DNA of 64,000 nucleotides, from assembly GCF_022179405.1 (NCBI RefSeq), contig NZ_BPQT01000008.1, forward strand, positions 1-64,000, in the 5' to 3' direction. The DNA is from Methylobacterium marchantiae (GTDB lineage Bacteria; Pseudomonadota; Alphaproteobacteria; Rhizobiales; Beijerinckiaceae). How positions within the stretch are numbered: the first letter of the stretch is position 1; each line of letters starts with the position of its first letter. The notes below the pieces were generated by a model that saw nothing but the letters and a program-made list of their open reading frames with translations, made no database searches and was not told the origin of the DNA. Shown here piece by piece: positions 16,967 through 25,587 of the stretch. Made by a program: the position numbers and the translations under genes.

Positions 16967-17872
16967 ATGGCCGAACCCGACTTCGATCGCATCAACGCGG
17001 CGATCATGCGCGCAGGTGCGAAATGGGACTCGGGCCCGACCATTGTCAGCGAGTTCTACGATGCCGGCGCGTCAGCGACTGAACGGTTCGGTTTGTCGTT
17101 CGACCCAGAGCGCGCCAAGCGAGATGTCGTCGCAACGCGCAATGCCGAATCCGCCTTGTTCAAAGTCGTGGCGCCTCCGCCGCCACATCTCGATTGGCGA
17201 GGCGTCAATGGAGGCGACTACGTCACGTCCATCAAGGACCAGTCGAATTGCGGCTCCTGCGTTGCGTTCGCAACCTGTGCAGCCATCGAAAGCCGAATTC
17301 TCATCGGTACAGGCAATCCCGGTGGATCCATCGATCTTTCCGAGGCGCACCTGTTCTATTGCGGCGCGGTGAACGCCTGTGAGTCGGGCTGGTTTTACAC
17401 GAAGGCGCTCGCCTACGCGAAGAAGCCCGGCATCGGTCTGGAAGCCGATTTCCCTTACGTTCCGGGCAATCAGCCGTGCAGGAACATCAAACCCGTCGTC
17501 ACCGTGCCGCGTTACCAGACGGCAGCATCTCAGATCGCTCGCAAACAAGCGCTTCAAAAAGGGCCGGTCATCGGAGGCTTTCGTGTCTTCCAGGATTTCT
17601 ACACCTACCGGAGCGGCATCTACACACACGTGACCGGCGATTTTCTTGGATGGCATGCCGTCTGCATCATCGGATATGACGACAACGACCAATGCTGGAT
17701 CGCCAAGAACAGTTGGGGGACCGGTTGGGGCGAGACGGGGTTCTTCAGAATCGGTTTCGGCGAATGCGGTATCGATTCCGACGTCCTTTTCTACGATCCG
17801 GAAATCTCTCTCCTGAAGTCCAACGTCGCTGCCACGAAGCCGCTCCGCAGCCGCAAAAAGGCGACGGCCTGA
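16967..17872 (+). CDS. Papain-like (C1 family) cysteine peptidase
   Basis: The 301-residue protein carries a complete papain fold: LDWRGVNGGDYVTSIKDQ opens the mature domain near residue 75. The oxyanion Gln92 and catalytic Cys98 lie in DQSNCGSC, His230 in LGWHAVCIIGYDD, and Asn248 in KNSWGTGWGE. About 75 residues precede the domain and could act as a propeptide, although the usual ERFNIN inhibitor motif is missing. There is no signal peptide or membrane segment, so it should be made in the cytoplasm. Ribosome binding is by GAGG eight bases before the ATG. An AT-rich promoter region precedes it and a chagasin-like inhibitor gene follows after 89 bases. Substrate unknown; likely acquired by transfer. 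Confidence 0.9.
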   Translation: MAEPDFDRINAAIMRAGAKWDSGPTIVSEFYDAGASATERFGLSFDPERAKRDVVATRNAESALFKVVAPPPPHLDWRGVNGGDYVTSIKDQSNCGSCVAFATCAAIESRILIGTGNPGGSIDLSEAHLFYCGAVNACESGWFYTKALAYAKKPGIGLEADFPYVPGNQPCRNIKPVVTVPRYQTAASQIARKQALQKGPVIGGFRVFQDFYTYRSGIYTHVTGDFLGWHAVCIIGYDDNDQCWIAKNSWGTGWGETGFFRIGFGECGIDSDVLFYDPEISLLKSNVAATKPLRSRKKATA

Positions 17873-17961
17873 GGTCGGGCGACGATTTCTCCAGCTTGAA
17901 CGGGGGACTTGTCTGCGGATGAGCCGGTACGCGATAAGGAATCGCACTGGAGTGGACCTCA

Positions 17962-18255
17962 ATGGAGCTCGAACGGCGCGGTCCCATCAAGGCGTATTCA
18001 GGCGAAACAATCGAGGTTTCCGCTCCTGGCGAGGGAATTGGCGGATTTCTCTGGCATGCCGAGGTCCCGCGTCAGGCGGCGACGATCGTGAGTGAGGCCT
18101 TGGGGCCACCGGTCGAAGGCGTAGGGTCTGCCCGCTCTAAGGTCTTTCGCGTTCGTTTGGAGCGTTCCGGCGACACAACCGTTCGCCTCATCCAGAAGCG
18201 CCCCTGGGATTCGGCTCCCCGCCGCATCATCGAAGTGCCGATCAGATGCGTTTAG
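17962..18255 (+). CDS. Chagasin-like (I42) cysteine-protease inhibitor
   Basis: The 97-residue product shows the layout of chagasin inhibitors: a beta strand with GETIEVSAPGEG, a first loop GIGGFLWHAEVP in place of NPTTGFxW, a second loop around GVGSARSKVFRV in place of the Gly-rich loop, and the third-loop RPW triad at residues 80-82. Chagasins insert these three loops into the active-site cleft of papain-like enzymes. No signal peptide is present, as for the adjacent C1 peptidase, so inhibitor and enzyme would share a compartment. GGAG lies 10-13 bases before the ATG. Divergence of the first loop makes the assignment less than certain, but the neighbouring target enzyme supports it strongly. 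Confidence 0.72.
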   Translation: MELERRGPIKAYSGETIEVSAPGEGIGGFLWHAEVPRQAATIVSEALGPPVEGVGSARSKVFRVRLERSGDTTVRLIQKRPWDSAPRRIIEVPIRCV

Positions 18256-18506
18256 CGGCGACGATCAGGTTGCACTCGACGCTTGTCGGCTCGACGCGTA
18301 CGGCCAGGGGCGCTGCTACCCCGGCGCCCACTCAATTCCGTGTACAGCCGGCGTTCGACGGATTTCGAGGAGCACTGCCGCTTGATCGCAGGCAAGGATG
18401 CGGCGAATGTACGTGCATGTCAGCTTGAGCGCATGCACGGTGCTTTTCGTTTTTCGCAGTTAAGCGCCTGATCCAAAATCAGCGTCTTCAGAGTCCCCGA
18501 CAGCCC
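18256..18506. other. Gene-free spacer after the peptidase/inhibitor pair
   Basis: No supported gene is seen. A 60-codon frame (18246-18428) overlaps the inhibitor stop but has no ribosome-binding site or protein-like composition. The spacer separates the peptidase locus from the MotA/TolQ-like gene. Confidence 0.5.
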
Positions 18507-19472
18507 ATGGCGACCCGCTCCGCGACTGCCCCCTTGAGCCGCCCGGGCATCTACCTGATCCGGATGCTGGTCTTCCTGATCCTCGTCGGCTTCCTGGCCT
18601 TCGTCCTGTTCCGGCAGATCACGCCGGCCTTCCTCGCCAATGCCGGCCTGAACGGGCTGATCCTCGGCATCCTGCTGATCGCGATCCTTCTCGCCTTCGG
18701 TCAGGTGATCCGGCTCTTCCGGGAGGTGGCCTACGTCAATGCGGTCGCTGCCGGCGAGGGGTCGGCCAAGGCGCCGTCGCTGCTGGCGCCCCTCGCCCCG
18801 GCGATCCTGGCGCGCCGCGAGGGCGCGACCCAGGCCGGCATCCGCTCCTATCTCGATACGGTGGCCGCGCGCCTCGACGAAGGCCGCGAGATCCTGCGCT
18901 ACGTCGCCGGCCTCCTCATCCTGCTCGGCCTGCTCGGCACGTTCTGGGGCCTCATCGATACGCTGAGCGCGGTGGGATCGGTGATCCAGAGCATGCGCGG
19001 CGGCGGCGAGGCGAGCGCGATGTTCGACGAATTGAAGAACGGCCTCGCCAAGCCGCTTTCCGGCATCGGCCTCGCCTTCTCCGCGTCGCTGTTCGGTTTG
19101 TCGAGCTCGCTCATCACCGGCTTCCTCGATCTCCAGGCCGGCCAGGCCCATGCCCGCTTCCACAACGAACTGGAGGATTGGCTGGTCTCGGGCGAGGAGC
19201 AGGCGGCGGTCGCGCGGCCGATCACGGCGCAGGAGCCGGCCTCGGCCCGCGAACTGACCGAGGCCGTGGACCGGCTCTCGGCCATCGTCTCGGAAGGCGC
19301 CAACGGCCGCGTCGCGACCCAGGCGATGACCAACCTCGCGGAAGGCATCCAGGGCCTCGTCCAGCACATGCGTGCCGAGCAGCAGATGATCCGCGACTGG
19401 GTCGAGGCGCAGGCGACGCGGGAACGCGAGTTGAAGCAGGTGCTCGACCGGCTCGGCCGCGAGAAGGCCTGA
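18507..19472 (+). CDS. MotA/TolQ/ExbB-like proton-channel family protein
   Basis: The 321-residue membrane protein has two N-terminal helices (about 20-40 and 47-70). A cytoplasmic segment with RSYLDTVAARLDEGREILRY leads to the family core pair of helices (AGLLILLGLLGTFWGLIDT and KPLSGIGLAFSASLFGLSSSLITG). The LGTFWGL and GLAFSASLFGLSSS motifs are hallmarks of MotA/TolQ channels. The tail is a coiled coil rich in Glu/Gln. It is coupled by a one-base overlap to a gene for an OmpA-domain partner, forming a stator-like pair. Flagellar MotA proper is usually of different length, so a distinct envelope role is inferred. Confidence 0.82.
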   Translation: MATRSATAPLSRPGIYLIRMLVFLILVGFLAFVLFRQITPAFLANAGLNGLILGILLIAILLAFGQVIRLFREVAYVNAVAAGEGSAKAPSLLAPLAPAILARREGATQAGIRSYLDTVAARLDEGREILRYVAGLLILLGLLGTFWGLIDTLSAVGSVIQSMRGGGEASAMFDELKNGLAKPLSGIGLAFSASLFGLSSSLITGFLDLQAGQAHARFHNELEDWLVSGEEQAAVARPITAQEPASARELTEAVDRLSAIVSEGANGRVATQAMTNLAEGIQGLVQHMRAEQQMIRDWVEAQATRERELKQVLDRLGREKA

Positions 19473-20485
19473 TGGCCTCCCTGCGCACGCGTCGAGACCG
19501 CAGCCTCAACGTCTGGCCCGGTTACGTCGATGCCCTGGCGACGCTGCTTCTCGCGGTGGTCTTCCTGCTCACGATCTTCGTGGTGGGGCAGTTCTTCCTG
19601 TCGCAGGAGATCACCGGGCGCGATTCGGTCCTGAACCGGTTGAACCGCCAGATCGCCGACCTCACCGACCTCCTCGCCCTCGAACGTTCGAACCGCCGGG
19701 CGCAGGAGGAGAAGGCCTCGAACCTGCGCACGACGCTGCTCGGCACGGAAGCCGAGCGCGACAAGCTGAAGGAGCAGGCCGGAAGTGCGGCGGGCAGCGA
19801 GGGCCGCCAGAGCGAGCTCGACAAGCAGTTGGTGGCCGAGCGCGCCACCAATGCGCGCGCCGCTTCGCAGATCGACCTCCTCAACGAGCAGATCGGCGCC
19901 ATGCGCCGCCAGCTCGCCGCCCTAGAAGACGCGCTGGCGGCGAGCGAGAGCCGCGACCGCGAGAGCCAGGCCCGCATCGCCGATCTCGGCAGTCGCCTCA
20001 ACGTGGCGCTCGCCCAGAAGGTCCAGGAACTCGCGCGCTACCGCTCGGACTTCTTCGGGCGCCTACGCCAGATTCTCGGCAATCGTAGCGACATCCGCGT
20101 CGTCGGCGACCGTTTCGTCCTGCAATCGGAGGTGTTGTTTCCGGTGGGCTCTGCGAGCCTGAAACCCGAGGCAGCGCCCGAGCTCGACCGGATCGCCACC
20201 GCGATCCTCGATCTCGCCAAGCAGATCCCGGCGGATATTCCCTGGGTCCTGCGCGTCGACGGCCATACCGATGCCCGCCCCATCGCCAGCTCGCAATTTC
20301 CTTCGAACTGGTCCCTTTCGGCGGCGCGTGCCATCGCCGTCGTGCAATTCATGGCGGGCAAGGGCATTCCGCCCCAGCGCCTGCTCGCTGCCGCCTTCGG
20401 CGAGTTCCAGCCCCTCGAGGCCGGGACCACCGAGGATGTCTACGCCCGCAACCGCCGCATCGAACTGAAGCTCACGGAACGCTGA
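19472..20485 (+). CDS. MotB/OmpA-like peptidoglycan-binding protein
   Basis: The 337-residue protein has a short cytoplasmic N-terminus. One membrane helix (ALATLLLAVVFLLTIFVVG, about 21-39) is preceded by the WPGYVDA segment typical of MotB-like partners. A long coiled coil follows (about 45-190), then an OmpA/MotB peptidoglycan-binding domain (RVDGHTDARPIA, FPSNWSLSAARAIAVVQFM, NRRIELKLTE). The start ATG 19472 overlaps the upstream stop (TGATG). With the preceding channel protein it makes a proton-driven, cell-wall-anchored complex, inferred from architecture. Confidence 0.85.
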   Translation: MASLRTRRDRSLNVWPGYVDALATLLLAVVFLLTIFVVGQFFLSQEITGRDSVLNRLNRQIADLTDLLALERSNRRAQEEKASNLRTTLLGTEAERDKLKEQAGSAAGSEGRQSELDKQLVAERATNARAASQIDLLNEQIGAMRRQLAALEDALAASESRDRESQARIADLGSRLNVALAQKVQELARYRSDFFGRLRQILGNRSDIRVVGDRFVLQSEVLFPVGSASLKPEAAPELDRIATAILDLAKQIPADIPWVLRVDGHTDARPIASSQFPSNWSLSAARAIAVVQFMAGKGIPPQRLLAAAFGEFQPLEAGTTEDVYARNRRIELKLTER

Positions 20486-20495
20486 TGCGCTTCCC

Positions 20496-20600
20496 TCAGC
20501 GCAGCGGCGCAAGCGCCACCGCCCAGACCACGAACGCTCCCGAAAGCAGGCCGAAGGCCATGAACTCCACCGCTCCGGTCAGGATCATCCGCTTGAACAT
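20496..20600 (-). CDS. 34-residue single-helix membrane protein
   Basis: A reading frame of 34 codons starts at ATG 20600 and stops at 20496. It encodes MFKRMILTGAVEFMAFGLLSG followed by a second hydrophobic run ending in LAPLR. It has a basic start, one or two hydrophobic segments and a short basic end. A GAGAGG purine run about 9-14 bases upstream can serve as ribosome-binding site. Short annotated genes of this kind are common in this order. No family recognised; the evidence is composition only. Confidence 0.45.
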   Translation of the reverse strand: MFKRMILTGAVEFMAFGLLSGAFVVWAVALAPLR

Positions 20601-20991
20601 CGCGATCGCCTCTCTTTGACGCGTCGATCTTTGTTCTTGTTTTGTTCTGTGTAAAGCGGGGATTGGAAGCAAGCGTGAGCATGGTGAAGAAGCAGTTATC
20701 GGCGGCCCGATGCAGTTAAGGTGGCGACATCACATCATTCGCCCTATCGCCGGCACGGCAAAATTTCGCCGGCTCGGTCGGCATCGGTAGAACTTGTCGA
20801 CGAGGCAATGCTCACCGGTGAACCTGCGGAGACCAGCAGACTTTGAGATGCACCCTGGCAGGCCGCGGTTTGCCGGTGCCAGTGGGGTCGCATGGCGTCG
20901 CGGATGAATTCGTTGACACGACGCAGGGTCGCCCGATCAATCGCCCTCTGCCGACTCAGCCTGCTCTGATCCCTTCGTCCTCGATCGAACC
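20601..20991. other. Intergenic region downstream of lolD
   Basis: No gene is supported in these 390 bases. The composition is mixed, with an A/T-rich patch at 20625-20655 that could be the promoter of the 34-residue protein gene on the minus strand. No clear terminator for lolD was seen. Confidence 0.45.
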
Positions 20992-21705
20992 CTACGCCAG
21001 TTGCTCGATCAACCCGTCGCGGATGGTCACCCTCCGGTCCATGCGTGCGGCGAGCTCCATGTTGTGGGTGGCGACGAGCGCCGCGAGGCCCGAGGCGCGG
21101 ACCAGCGAGACCAGGATCCCGAACACATGCGCCGCCGTGTGCGGGTCGAGATTGCCGGTCGGCTCGTCGGCGAGCAGCAGGCGCGGCCCGTTCGCGACCG
21201 CACGGGCGATGGCGACGCGCTGCTGCTCGCCGCCCGACAGCTCGGCCGGGCGATGGACCAGGCGCTCCTTGAGGCCGAGAAAGCTGAGGAGCTCGGTGGC
21301 GCGCGCCTTTGCTTCCCTGGCTCCGAGGCCGCGGATGAGCTGGGGCATGACCACGTTCTCCAGGGCGGAGAACTCGGGCAGGAGATGGTGGAACTGGTAG
21401 ACGAAGCCCATCTCCTCCCGGCGAAAGCGCGTGCGCTCGGCATCGGGCATCGCGGCGGTGGGTTGGCCGCCGATATAGACCTCTCCCCCATCGGGCCGCT
21501 CCAGCAGGCCCGCGAGGTGGAGAAGGGTGGATTTGCCCGCGCCCGACGGCGCCACCAGGGCTACGAGTTCGCCCGGCCAGATCGCGAGATCGGCACCGCG
21601 CAGGATGTCGAGGGCTCCGGTCCCTTGCGCGTAGCGGCGTTCCACCTTGGCGAAGAACAGGGCCGGGACCGGCTGCGCGCCGGCCGCCTCGGCTTGGGTT
21701 GTCAT
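20992..21705 (-). CDS. lolD: Lipoprotein-releasing ABC transporter ATP-binding protein LolD
   Basis: The 237-residue ATPase powers release of lipoproteins from the inner membrane to LolA. Walker A is APSGAGKST, the Q-loop region is [20 protein letters not shown] (a typical LolD stretch), the signature is [14 protein letters not shown], Walker B is [13 protein letters not shown], and the switch His is in LVATHN. It lies 16 bases after lolC on the same strand. Confidence 0.94.
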   Translation of the reverse strand: MTTQAEAAGAQPVPALFFAKVERRYAQGTGALDILRGADLAIWPGELVALVAPSGAGKSTLLHLAGLLERPDGGEVYIGGQPTAAMPDAERTRFRREEMGFVYQFHHLLPEFSALENVVMPQLIRGLGAREAKARATELLSFLGLKERLVHRPAELSGGEQQRVAIARAVANGPRLLLADEPTGNLDPHTAAHVFGILVSLVRASGLAALVATHNMELAARMDRRVTIRDGLIEQLA

Positions 21706-21721
21706 GATGTCCTGTCTCCCC

Positions 21722-23026
21722 TCAGCCGTAACGCAGGGCCTGCACCGGATCGAGCCGGGCCGCGCGCCAGGAGGGATAGAGCGTCGCCACGAGCGACAGG
21801 GCGATGGAGGTAAGGACCACCACCGTGATCTCGCCGGAATTCATCTCGGCGGGGATCTCGGCCAGGAACCGCACGGTGGGGTCCCAGGCGGAGGGAAACA
21901 GCACCCGCTGGATCGGCTTGATGTTGAGGGTGATGAGCGTTCCGAGCGCCAGCCCGCTCAGCGTCCCGACCACGCCGATGAGGGCTCCGTTGATGAGGAA
22001 CACCCGCATCACCGTGCCCGGCGTCGCTCCCATCGTGCGCAGGATCGCGATGTCGCTGGACTTGTCGCGCACCAGCAGGATCAGGCCGGAAACGATGTTG
22101 AGGGTCGCCACCACCACGATGAGGCTGAGGATGAGAAACATCACGTTCCGCTCCACCTCCAGCGCCCCGAAGAAGGTCCGGTTGCGCTGGCGCCAGTCGG
22201 TGAGGAGGACGGGCCGCTCGGCCGCCATTTCGAGATCGGGCCGCAACTGCGCTACGGCGTCGGCATTGTCGAGATAGACCTCGATCAGGCTGACATCGGC
22301 GTCGCGGTTGAAGAAGGCCTGGGATTCGGCCAGCGGCATGAACACGAAGGTGGCGTCGAACTCGGTCATGCCGATCTCGAAGATCGCCTTGACCGTATAG
22401 GCCTTGGTGCGCGGCGCCGTGCCGAACGGGGTCGTGGCGCCTTTCGGCGTGGACAGGGTGATCTGGTCGCCGGCCTGGAGGCCGAGGGATTCGGCGAGCC
22501 GCCGCCCGATGGCGACGCCGGTCCCGTCGTCGAACCCGTCCAGCGTGCCGCCGCGGATGGTCTTGGCGATGGAGCCGATGGAATCGATGTCCTCGCCGCG
22601 GATGCCGCGCACCAGCACGCCGCTGCCGCCATAGGGCGAAGAGGCGAAGGCCTGGCCTTCCACAAGCGGGATCGCCGAGCGCACGCCGGCCACTTTCGAG
22701 AGACGGTCGGCAAGATCGACATAGTCGGTGAAGAGCTTGTCGATGGGGGTGACGAAGACGTGGCCGTTGATGCCGACGATCTTGGACAGGAGTTCGGTGC
22801 GGAATCCGTTCATCACCGACAGCACGATGATGAGGGTGGCGACCCCGAGCGAGATGCCGAGGACCGAGAAGAAGGCGACGACGGAGACGCCGCCGCCCCG
22901 CCGCCGGGCCCGAAGGTAGCGTCCGGCGATGATCCACTCGAAGGCCGCGAAGGGCGGCGTGCTGCCGCGCTTGAACAGGCCGGACAGTCCCGCCAGCCGT
23001 TCCTTCACCGTCTCTGCGAGAGCCAT
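21722..23026 (-). CDS. lolC: Lipoprotein-releasing ABC transporter permease (LolC/LolE family)
   Basis: The 434-residue permease has the LolC/E arrangement. A first helix follows the [12 protein letters not shown] motif (residues about 45-70, [27 protein letters not shown]). A large periplasmic domain spans about 75-290, and three C-terminal helices include [22 protein letters not shown] and the final [20 protein letters not shown]. Alphaproteobacteria often have a single LolC/E-type subunit that works as a homodimer with LolD; only one is present here. It begins seven bases after proS ends. Confidence 0.93.
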   Translation of the reverse strand: MALAETVKERLAGLSGLFKRGSTPPFAAFEWIIAGRYLRARRRGGGVSVVAFFSVLGISLGVATLIIVLSVMNGFRTELLSKIVGINGHVFVTPIDKLFTDYVDLADRLSKVAGVRSAIPLVEGQAFASSPYGGSGVLVRGIRGEDIDSIGSIAKTIRGGTLDGFDDGTGVAIGRRLAESLGLQAGDQITLSTPKGATTPFGTAPRTKAYTVKAIFEIGMTEFDATFVFMPLAESQAFFNRDADVSLIEVYLDNADAVAQLRPDLEMAAERPVLLTDWRQRNRTFFGALEVERNVMFLILSLIVVVATLNIVSGLILLVRDKSSDIAILRTMGATPGTVMRVFLINGALIGVVGTLSGLALGTLITLNIKPIQRVLFPSAWDPTVRFLAEIPAEMNSGEITVVVLTSIALSLVATLYPSWRAARLDPVQALRYG

Positions 23027-23033
23027 GCCGGCC

Positions 23034-24359
23034 TCAGCTCCGCTTCAGGCGCGAGATCAGGTCGATGGGAGCCACGCTCTCACGCTCGCCGCCGGCGCGA
23101 CGCTTGATCTCGACCTTGCCCTCGGCCAGCCCACGAGGACCGACGACGACCTGCCAGGGCAGGCCGATGAGGTCGGCGGTGGCGAACTTCGCGCCCGGCC
23201 GCTCGTCGCGGTCGTCGTAGAGGACGGTGAGCCCATTGGCCTCGAGATTGGCCTGGATCTCGGTGCAGGCGGCATCGGTGGCGGCGTCGCCGGTCTTGAG
23301 GTTGATCAGCGCGACGTCGAACGGCGCCACGGAATCCGGCCAGATGATGCCGGCCTCGTCGTGCGATGCCTCGATGATCGCGGCCACCAGCCGGCTCGGG
23401 CCGATGCCGTAGGAGCCCATATGGACGGCGCGGTCGACGCCGTCCGGCCCGGTGACCTTGGCACCCATGGCCTCGGAATACTTCGTGCCGAAATAGAAGA
23501 TGTGCCCGACCTCGATGCCGCGCGCGGCCATCTGCTTGTCCTCGCCGACTTCGGCGAAGGCGGCCGGCTCGTGCATCTCGGAGGTGGCGGCGTAGAGCGA
23601 GGTCCAGCGGTCGACCGTGCCTTGCAGGCCGGCGACGTCGTCGAAATCGGTGGTCACCGGCGGAACGTCGAAATCGAGATACTGCCTGTCGCAGAACACC
23701 TCGCTCTCACCGGTCTGGGCCAGGATGATGAATTCGTGGCTGAGGTCGCCGCCGATCGGGCCGGTATCGGCGCGCATCGGGATCGCCTTGAGGCCGAGGC
23801 CGGCGAAGGTCCGCAGATAGGCGACGAACATCTTATTGTAGGCGTGCCGGGCCGTCGCCTGGTCGATGTCGAACGAATAAGCGTCCTTCATCAGGAATTC
23901 ACGCGAGCGCATGGTCCCGAAGCGCGGCCGCACCTCGTCGCGGAACTTCCAGGAGATCTGGTAGAGGTTCTTCGGCAGGTCCTTGTAGGAGCGCACGCTG
24001 CCGCGGAAGATCTCGGTGATCACTTCCTCGGCGGTGGGGCCGAACAGCATCTCGCGGTCGTGGCGGTCGGAAATGCGCAGCATCTCCTTGCCATAGGCCT
24101 CGTAGCGCCCGGATTCCTTCCACAGATCGGCCGACTGGATCGACGGCATCAAGAGCTCGATGGCGCCCGAACGGTCCTGCTCCTCGCGGATCACCGCGCA
24201 GACCTTGTTGAGCACGCGCAGGCCCAGCGGCAGCCAGGCATAGATTCCGGCCGCTTCCTGGCGGACCAGGCCCGCCCGCAGCATCAGGCGATGAGAGATG
24301 ATCTCCGCTTCCTTGGGCGTCTCGCGCAAGGTCGGCAGGAAATAGCGGGAGAGACGCAT
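23034..24359 (-). CDS. proS: Prolyl-tRNA synthetase
   Basis: The 441-residue class II synthetase charges tRNA-Pro. Motif 2 ([30 protein letters not shown]) and motif 3 ([13 protein letters not shown]) are clear, and the C-terminal anticodon domain includes [21 protein letters not shown]. Its length corresponds to the compact alphaproteobacterial form lacking the large editing insertion of E. coli ProS. Start ATG 24359 ([15 protein letters not shown]) is taken, since codons from 24419 to there show no family similarity. It heads the proS-lolC-lolD unit. Confidence 0.95.
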   Translation of the reverse strand: MRLSRYFLPTLRETPKEAEIISHRLMLRAGLVRQEAAGIYAWLPLGLRVLNKVCAVIREEQDRSGAIELLMPSIQSADLWKESGRYEAYGKEMLRISDRHDREMLFGPTAEEVITEIFRGSVRSYKDLPKNLYQISWKFRDEVRPRFGTMRSREFLMKDAYSFDIDQATARHAYNKMFVAYLRTFAGLGLKAIPMRADTGPIGGDLSHEFIILAQTGESEVFCDRQYLDFDVPPVTTDFDDVAGLQGTVDRWTSLYAATSEMHEPAAFAEVGEDKQMAARGIEVGHIFYFGTKYSEAMGAKVTGPDGVDRAVHMGSYGIGPSRLVAAIIEASHDEAGIIWPDSVAPFDVALINLKTGDAATDAACTEIQANLEANGLTVLYDDRDERPGAKFATADLIGLPWQVVVGPRGLAEGKVEIKRRAGGERESVAPIDLISRLKRS

Positions 24360-24554
24360 CGCGGGCCTTGAATCCTTGGGACGCGGTCGGGCCGCGCATC
24401 GTTGCGGGGCACACAACACATTGCATCGAGAAAATACAAGCGCCGTGCGGAGTCAGGGAAAGCTCGGAATCGTCACGGAAGCGCGTCACAGGCTCGCTCA
24501 GGGACGGAATCCGTCGACTCTTGCAAAAAAACGTGAGGAATCATCTCCGGAGGC

Positions 24555-24583
24555 GTGACAATGCGCAGTCCAGTTCCTATAAG
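24555..24583 (+). promoter_or_regulatory. Sigma70-like promoter of a candidate sRNA
   Basis: GTGACA (24555-24560) and TATAAG (24578-24583) are separated by exactly 17 bases, close to the alphaproteobacterial housekeeping consensus. A start near 24590 is expected. No protein gene follows; a strong terminator lies about 150 bases on. Confidence 0.45.
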
Positions 24584-24589
24584 CGCCCC

Positions 24590-24737
24590 GTGATGGTCGC
24601 GACGCCCGGAGAGGCAGCGCGAGGTCCGAGTCTCGGGAGGAAATTCCAGCCGCCACGCCGTCAGAAATGCGTGAGACAAAATAGGCTGACACGTCATCTA
24701 TGTTCTCAAAAGCAAGGCGCGAGCCTTGCTTTTTTTA
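24590..24737 (+). ncRNA. Candidate small RNA between proS and the DUF1467 gene
   Basis: A promoter-like sequence ends at 24583 and a strong intrinsic terminator spans 24711-24737. The roughly 148 bases in between carry no convincing protein frame. The region lies outside the neighbouring genes, which are both on the minus strand, so the plus-strand signals need their own product. It contains none of the conserved SRP RNA or 6S segments, and I do not recognise the family. Confidence 0.42.
24711..24737 (+). terminator. Strong Rho-independent terminator
   Basis: AGCAAGGC (24711-24718) pairs with GCCTTGCT (24723-24730) around GCGA, followed by a run of Ts to 24737. Read on the minus strand it is followed by only four Ts, so it may weakly end the DUF1467 transcript as well, but its best orientation is plus. 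Confidence 0.8.
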
Positions 24738-24799
24738 TTGTCGACGCGGTCGCTCGAATACGGACGCAGAACGATCCGCTTCGTCGCCGTTTCGCGGAT

Positions 24800-25144
24800 C
24801 TACAGTCCCGACAGTTCGAAGATCGGGATCGCCGCCAGGAAGACGGCGCTGGCGAGGAGCGTCGTCCAGATCGCCTTCTCGCGCAGGCGCGGGGCGGCCG
24901 GAGCCCCCGGATCCTGGCCCGGCACGATCAGCGCCGGGTCGGTCTCGACCTGGTTGCGCAGGGGCAGGATGACGAAGAGCAGGGTCCACCAGACCACGAA
25001 ATACAGGGCGAAGGCCCCGAACACCGTGAGCTTGAACAGGATCACGGCGAGAGCCGCCACGGCCGAGATGACCACGAGCATGGCGGCGAGCGTCCGCCAG
25101 GTCGTGGCCGAGACGGCCCGGATCAGGGCGTTCACGCCGCTCAC
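24800..25144 (-). CDS. DUF1467-family inner-membrane protein
   Basis: The 114-residue protein has three membrane helices: about 18-38 (LAAMLVVISAVAALAVILF), 43-62 (FGAFALYFVVWWTLLFVILPL) and 92-110. The segment VVWWTLLFVILPLRNQ and the following acidic loop match the DUF1467 family of alphaproteobacteria. It overlaps the epimerase gene by four bases, so it is coupled to it. Its function is unknown. Confidence 0.85.
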   Translation of the reverse strand: MSGVNALIRAVSATTWRTLAAMLVVISAVAALAVILFKLTVFGAFALYFVVWWTLLFVILPLRNQVETDPALIVPGQDPGAPAAPRLREKAIWTTLLASAVFLAAIPIFELSGL

Positions 25145-25545
25145 ACCTGCTCCAGCTCGACCAGGGTGCCGAGGAAGTCCTTGGGGTGGAGGAACAGGAC
25201 CGGCTTTCCGTGCGCGCCGATCTTCGGCTCGCCGGTCCCGAGGACGCGGGCGCCCTGGGCCTTCAGCTTGTCGCGGGCGACGATGATGTCGTCGACCTCG
25301 TAGCAGACGTGATGAACGCCGCCATTGGGATTGCGCTCGACGAAGCTCTCGATCGGCGAGCCCTCGCCGAGGGGCGACATGAGCTCGACCTTGCTGTTGG
25401 GCAGGTTCACGAACACCACCGTCACGCCGTGCTCGGGCTGGGGCAGCGGCTCGGTGATCGTGGCACCGAGGGTGTCGCGATAGATGGCACAGGCCGCGTC
25501 GAGGTCACGCACGGCGATGGCCACGTGGTTCAGGCGTCCGATCAT
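25141..25545 (-). CDS. mce: Methylmalonyl-CoA/ethylmalonyl-CoA epimerase
   Basis: The 134-residue vicinal-oxygen-chelate enzyme interconverts the (R)- and (S)-forms of methylmalonyl-CoA. In organisms with the ethylmalonyl-CoA pathway it also acts on ethylmalonyl-CoA, which regenerates glyoxylate for methylotrophic growth. Family features are LNHVAIAVRDLDAACAIY (metal His), VELMSPLGEGSPI, NGGVHHVCYEVDD (metal His) and FLHPKDFLGTLVELEQ (metal Glu). Start ATG 25545 has a GAGGGAG ribosome-binding site; an ATG at 25593 lies inside repeat DNA and is rejected. Confidence 0.93.
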   Translation of the reverse strand: MIGRLNHVAIAVRDLDAACAIYRDTLGATITEPLPQPEHGVTVVFVNLPNSKVELMSPLGEGSPIESFVERNPNGGVHHVCYEVDDIIVARDKLKAQGARVLGTGEPKIGAHGKPVLFLHPKDFLGTLVELEQV

Positions 25546-25587
25546 TGGTTTGCTCCCTCTTTTCGTTCTGTTGATCCTACTCATCCC

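Noticed and set aside
18246-18428. 60-codon frame overlapping the end of the inhibitor gene
   Set aside because: No ribosome-binding site, no hydrophobic or domain pattern, and it lies in a spacer. It was considered as a third member of the peptidase module but is not supported.
24420-24554. SRP RNA or other housekeeping RNA in the proS upstream region
   Set aside because: The conserved GGTCAGGTCCGGAAGGAAGCAG-like segment of SRP RNA, checked in part, is absent here and in the downstream candidate sRNA.
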